64,000 nucleotides of DNA, taken from Delphinus delphis. Lineage: Eukaryota > Chordata > Mammalia > Artiodactyla > Delphinidae. The position numbers and the translations under genes are program-made. The stretch is from the NCBI RefSeq assembly GCF_949987515.2, contig NW_027192658.1, forward strand, positions 2,356,001-2,420,000, read 5' to 3'. Shown here piece after piece: positions 61,753-64,000 of the stretch (position 1 is its first letter; the number at the start of each line of letters is the position of its first letter). The notes beneath the pieces are model-generated. The model did no database searches. It was not told the DNA's origin and was given only the letters and a program-made list of their open reading frames with translations.

Positions 61753-63331
61753 TTGGCCAAAAAGTGCGTATGCGTTTTTTCCTGAATATATTCAGGAAAA
61801 AACGCATACGCCCTTTTTGGCCAACCAAGCAAGCTTGCAAAGGAAATCTGCACTACAATGAAGTCTCACTTCCCCCCGGTCAAAAGGGCCATCTGAAAAA
61901 AGTGTAAAGTCCAGAAAGGCAGGACAGGCCATGGAGAACTGGGAGCCTTGTTATGCTGATGGGCGGGATGTAAATTGCCAACAACCACTCGGGAGAAGTG
62001 TATGGTGTTTCCGGAAACATGTAAAAAACAAAGCAACAGAACCTAGGGCACTTCCACTTATGGTCCTATAGCTTAGGGAAATTAAAATCAAAAAGACACA
62101 GCCACCCCAAAATTTGGAACGGCTCTGTTTACAAGAACCTCGTTTACAGTACAAGTTCAACATCGCAGAAAGTGAAAAATGGAGAAAGAAGTTGTGGTAT
62201 TTACTTACAAAGCAATATCACTCAGCAATGAAATCTGTGTCATCAGGCCCGTAGCAGCACAATGAGTGGATTCAGGTATGATGATTCTAACTGAAATAAG
62301 TCACACAGAAAAAGAAACATCATAAGATATCAGTAATACACGGAATGTAAACTTGGCTACACAGGAACTGAATTGCAGAACAGAACAGGGTCTCAAATTT
62401 GGAAAACCAACTTATGCTTGCTTAAGGGGAAAGGTGAGTTGGGGTGCTGCATAAAACCAGAGATTGAAATGAGCACAGATAAAGTTCCTTAAGCCAAATA
62501 TGGAATAGACAAGAGCTACTCCTTGCTCAACAAAATGGACTCAACACCCCATATTAAACGCCTAAGAATGTACCTGACTAGTAAGTATCTTAAAACCTAT
62601 GGATTGCTATGTCTCCAAAAGAGAATCAAGCATGTGTACAGGGGCATAAACGCAGCAGTGATAGGATTGGAGAGGTTCGGTGAGCAAATGAAGACCCTTT
62701 GAAGTCATATTGCATAGTACCCATTCCACGGGTCTCAACTCTCCAGGTTTAAGGTATTCTTCCTTCAGCTAAAACATGCATGTGGAACCCAGAGTATGAT
62801 CAACCATGTGATCGGGAGACGTGTTCAAATATGTCTCAGTTTTCGTACCCTGGTACTCGGGTGCAACATTCCAGACACTTTACTAACACTCTCCCCACTT
62901 GGAGAGTCAGTCCCTTTAACCTCCTGTTTGGCCCAGTTTGCAATTTCTGTGGAAGATGAACAGGAATAACGAGAACCAATGAGAGACTAGCTGGTGGTGT
63001 CTGGATGGGCAAATTTAACTCTCATTTCCCACCAGGAAGAGGAATTAACCAAAGGCTCAGCGTGCCGTGCCAGAACCAGATTAGAGCCTGAAGACATCCT
63101 GCGGTGTTGCGGCCAGCTCAAAAGAAAGCGAGTTGAAGAAAGGAGCTCGGGGCACTGTAATTCACAAACCTGCAGAGTTATAAATGACAGCTATCGTCCA
63201 AAAATATACTGAAGTAAGGCTGCCAAGAGGACTTGAAAGCGGGGCAGAATTGCAGGAAACCGATTTCAGGAGGTAGACTGGAATTGCATTGAAAGCATAG
63301 GAAAAGAGGCAGAACGTCCACAATGATGCAC
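61753..63331 (+). repeat. Satellite unit 36 (1,579 bp)
   Basis: Relative of units 17 and 28 (AAGTGCG palindrome arm, CCGGAAACATG). A one-base deletion gives GAGCTCGGGGC near 63,143. After about 63,060 it departs from the higher-order repeat. Confidence 0.9.
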
Positions 63332-64000
63332 TTGGCCAAAAAGGGCGTATGCGTTTTTTCCTGAATATATTCAGGAAAAAACGCATACGCCCTTTTTGGC
63401 CAACCAAGCAAGCTTGCAAAGGAAATCTGCACTACAATGAAGTCTCACTTCCCCCCGGTCAAAAGGTCCATCTGAAAAAAGTGTAAAATCCAGAAAGGCA
63501 GGACAGGCCATGGAGAACTGGGAGCCTTGTTATGCTGATGGGCGGGATGTAAATTGCCAACAGACACTCAGGAGAAGTGTATGGTGTTTCCTGAAACATC
63601 TAAAAACAAAGCAACAGACCCTAGGGCACTTGCACTTATGGTCCTATAGCTTAGGAAAATTAAAATCAAAAAGACACAGCCACCCCAAAGTTTGGGACGC
63701 CTCCGTTTCCAAGAACCTCGTTTACCGTACAAGTTCAATATCACAGAAAGTGAAAAATGGATAAAGAACTTGTGGTACTTACGTACAACGCAGTATCACT
63801 CAGCAATGAAATCTATGTCATCAGGCCCATAGCAGCATAATGAGTGGATTCAGGTACGATGATTCTAACTGAAATAATTCACACAGAAAAAGAAACATCA
63901 TAAGATATCACTAATACACGGAATGTAAACTTGGCTACACAGGAACTGCATTCCAAAACAGAACAGGGTCTCAAATTTAGAAAACCAACTTATGCTTGGT
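63332..64000 (+). repeat. Satellite unit 37 (partial, window edge)
   Basis: Perfect palindrome at 63,332-63,403. The following sequence is not that of units 18 or 29 (no CATAAAGGCAAC); it has CAGACACTCAGG like units 12 and 31, so the register of the 11-unit repeat is lost here. Confidence 0.9.

Larger units (their letters stand above)
58505..63060 (+). repeat. Third, partial higher-order repeat copy (about three units)
   Basis: This stretch follows 23,215-27,770 of copy A at an offset of 35,290-35,291, including diagnostic variants such as the rare pre-palindrome sequence at 58,560-58,590, a TGTATGC arm in the palindrome at 60,173 and an altered L1 stretch near 62,010. It differs from copies A and B at scattered sites (for example 58,560, 58,867, 59,075 and 59,400), so it is an older or separately evolving relative, roughly 99 percent identical by eye. 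Similarity weakens after about 63,060. Confidence 0.8.
58505..64000 (+). repeat. Satellite array 2, ~1,580-bp units resuming
   Basis: Homogeneous units of 1,579-1,580 bp in the same orientation as array 1, with palindromes starting at 58,593, 60,173, 61,753 and 63,332. The left edge is abrupt: before about 58,504 the sequence is a strongly divergent long unit, after it the sequence is close to the array 1 consensus. The right edge is the end of the window, in mid-unit. Confidence 0.93.

Noticed and set aside
1190..63403. CRISPR array or phage-like direct repeats
   Set aside because: The spacing is ~1.58 kb, the repeats are whole units, and the sequence is clearly mammalian with L1 and retroviral elements.

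Overview
The window is satellite DNA, not a gene region. About 53 of the 64 kb is a head-to-tail tandem array of a ~1,579-bp unit, and no intact protein-coding gene, tRNA, rRNA or CRISPR array is visible. From memory, delphinoid toothed whales (dolphins, porpoises, narwhal and beluga) carry a 'common cetacean' satellite of ~1,580 bp (a 1,579-bp killer-whale repeat was described by Widegren, Arnason and Akusjarvi in 1985), while other cetaceans carry a ~1,750-bp form. The unit length here, the cetartiodactyl-looking LINE-1 3' ends and a class I endogenous retrovirus remnant all fit a delphinoid cetacean.

Layout: (1) 1-49,360 is an array of ~31 units. It holds an identical 3,159-bp dimer duplication at the left (600-6,917), a run of single-unit duplications (about 7,219-10,560), and two adjacent copies of a 17,370-bp, 11-unit higher-order repeat (12,300-29,669 and 29,670-47,039) that differ at only eight bases I could find. 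The last units, 47.2-49.36 kb, decay toward the edge. (2) 49,361-54,524 is non-satellite: a truncated L1 3' end, a GC-rich stretch, a broken endogenous retroviral pol segment, an LTR-like stretch and another L1 3' UTR piece. (3) 54,525-58,504 holds very divergent satellite units spaced 1,740 and 1,749 bp, close to the long form of other cetaceans. (4) From 58,505 the homogeneous short-unit array resumes abruptly with a third, partial copy of the higher-order repeat.

Anatomy of the unit: reading the divergent units beside the homogeneous ones shows that the unit is a composite. Well over half is the 3' end of a LINE-1 (ORF2 C-terminus plus 3' UTR, sense on +). A perfect 72-bp palindrome interrupts that L1 sequence, and its ends look like a mariner-type MITE common in cetartiodactyls. 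The rest (~550-670 bp) is unassigned. The long units keep the L1 tail and ~125 bp of flank; the short units have lost ~168 bp there, which accounts for nearly all of the 1.75 to 1.58 kb difference. No genes work together here. The interest lies in how the unit was built, how it changed length, and how the array is being homogenised.
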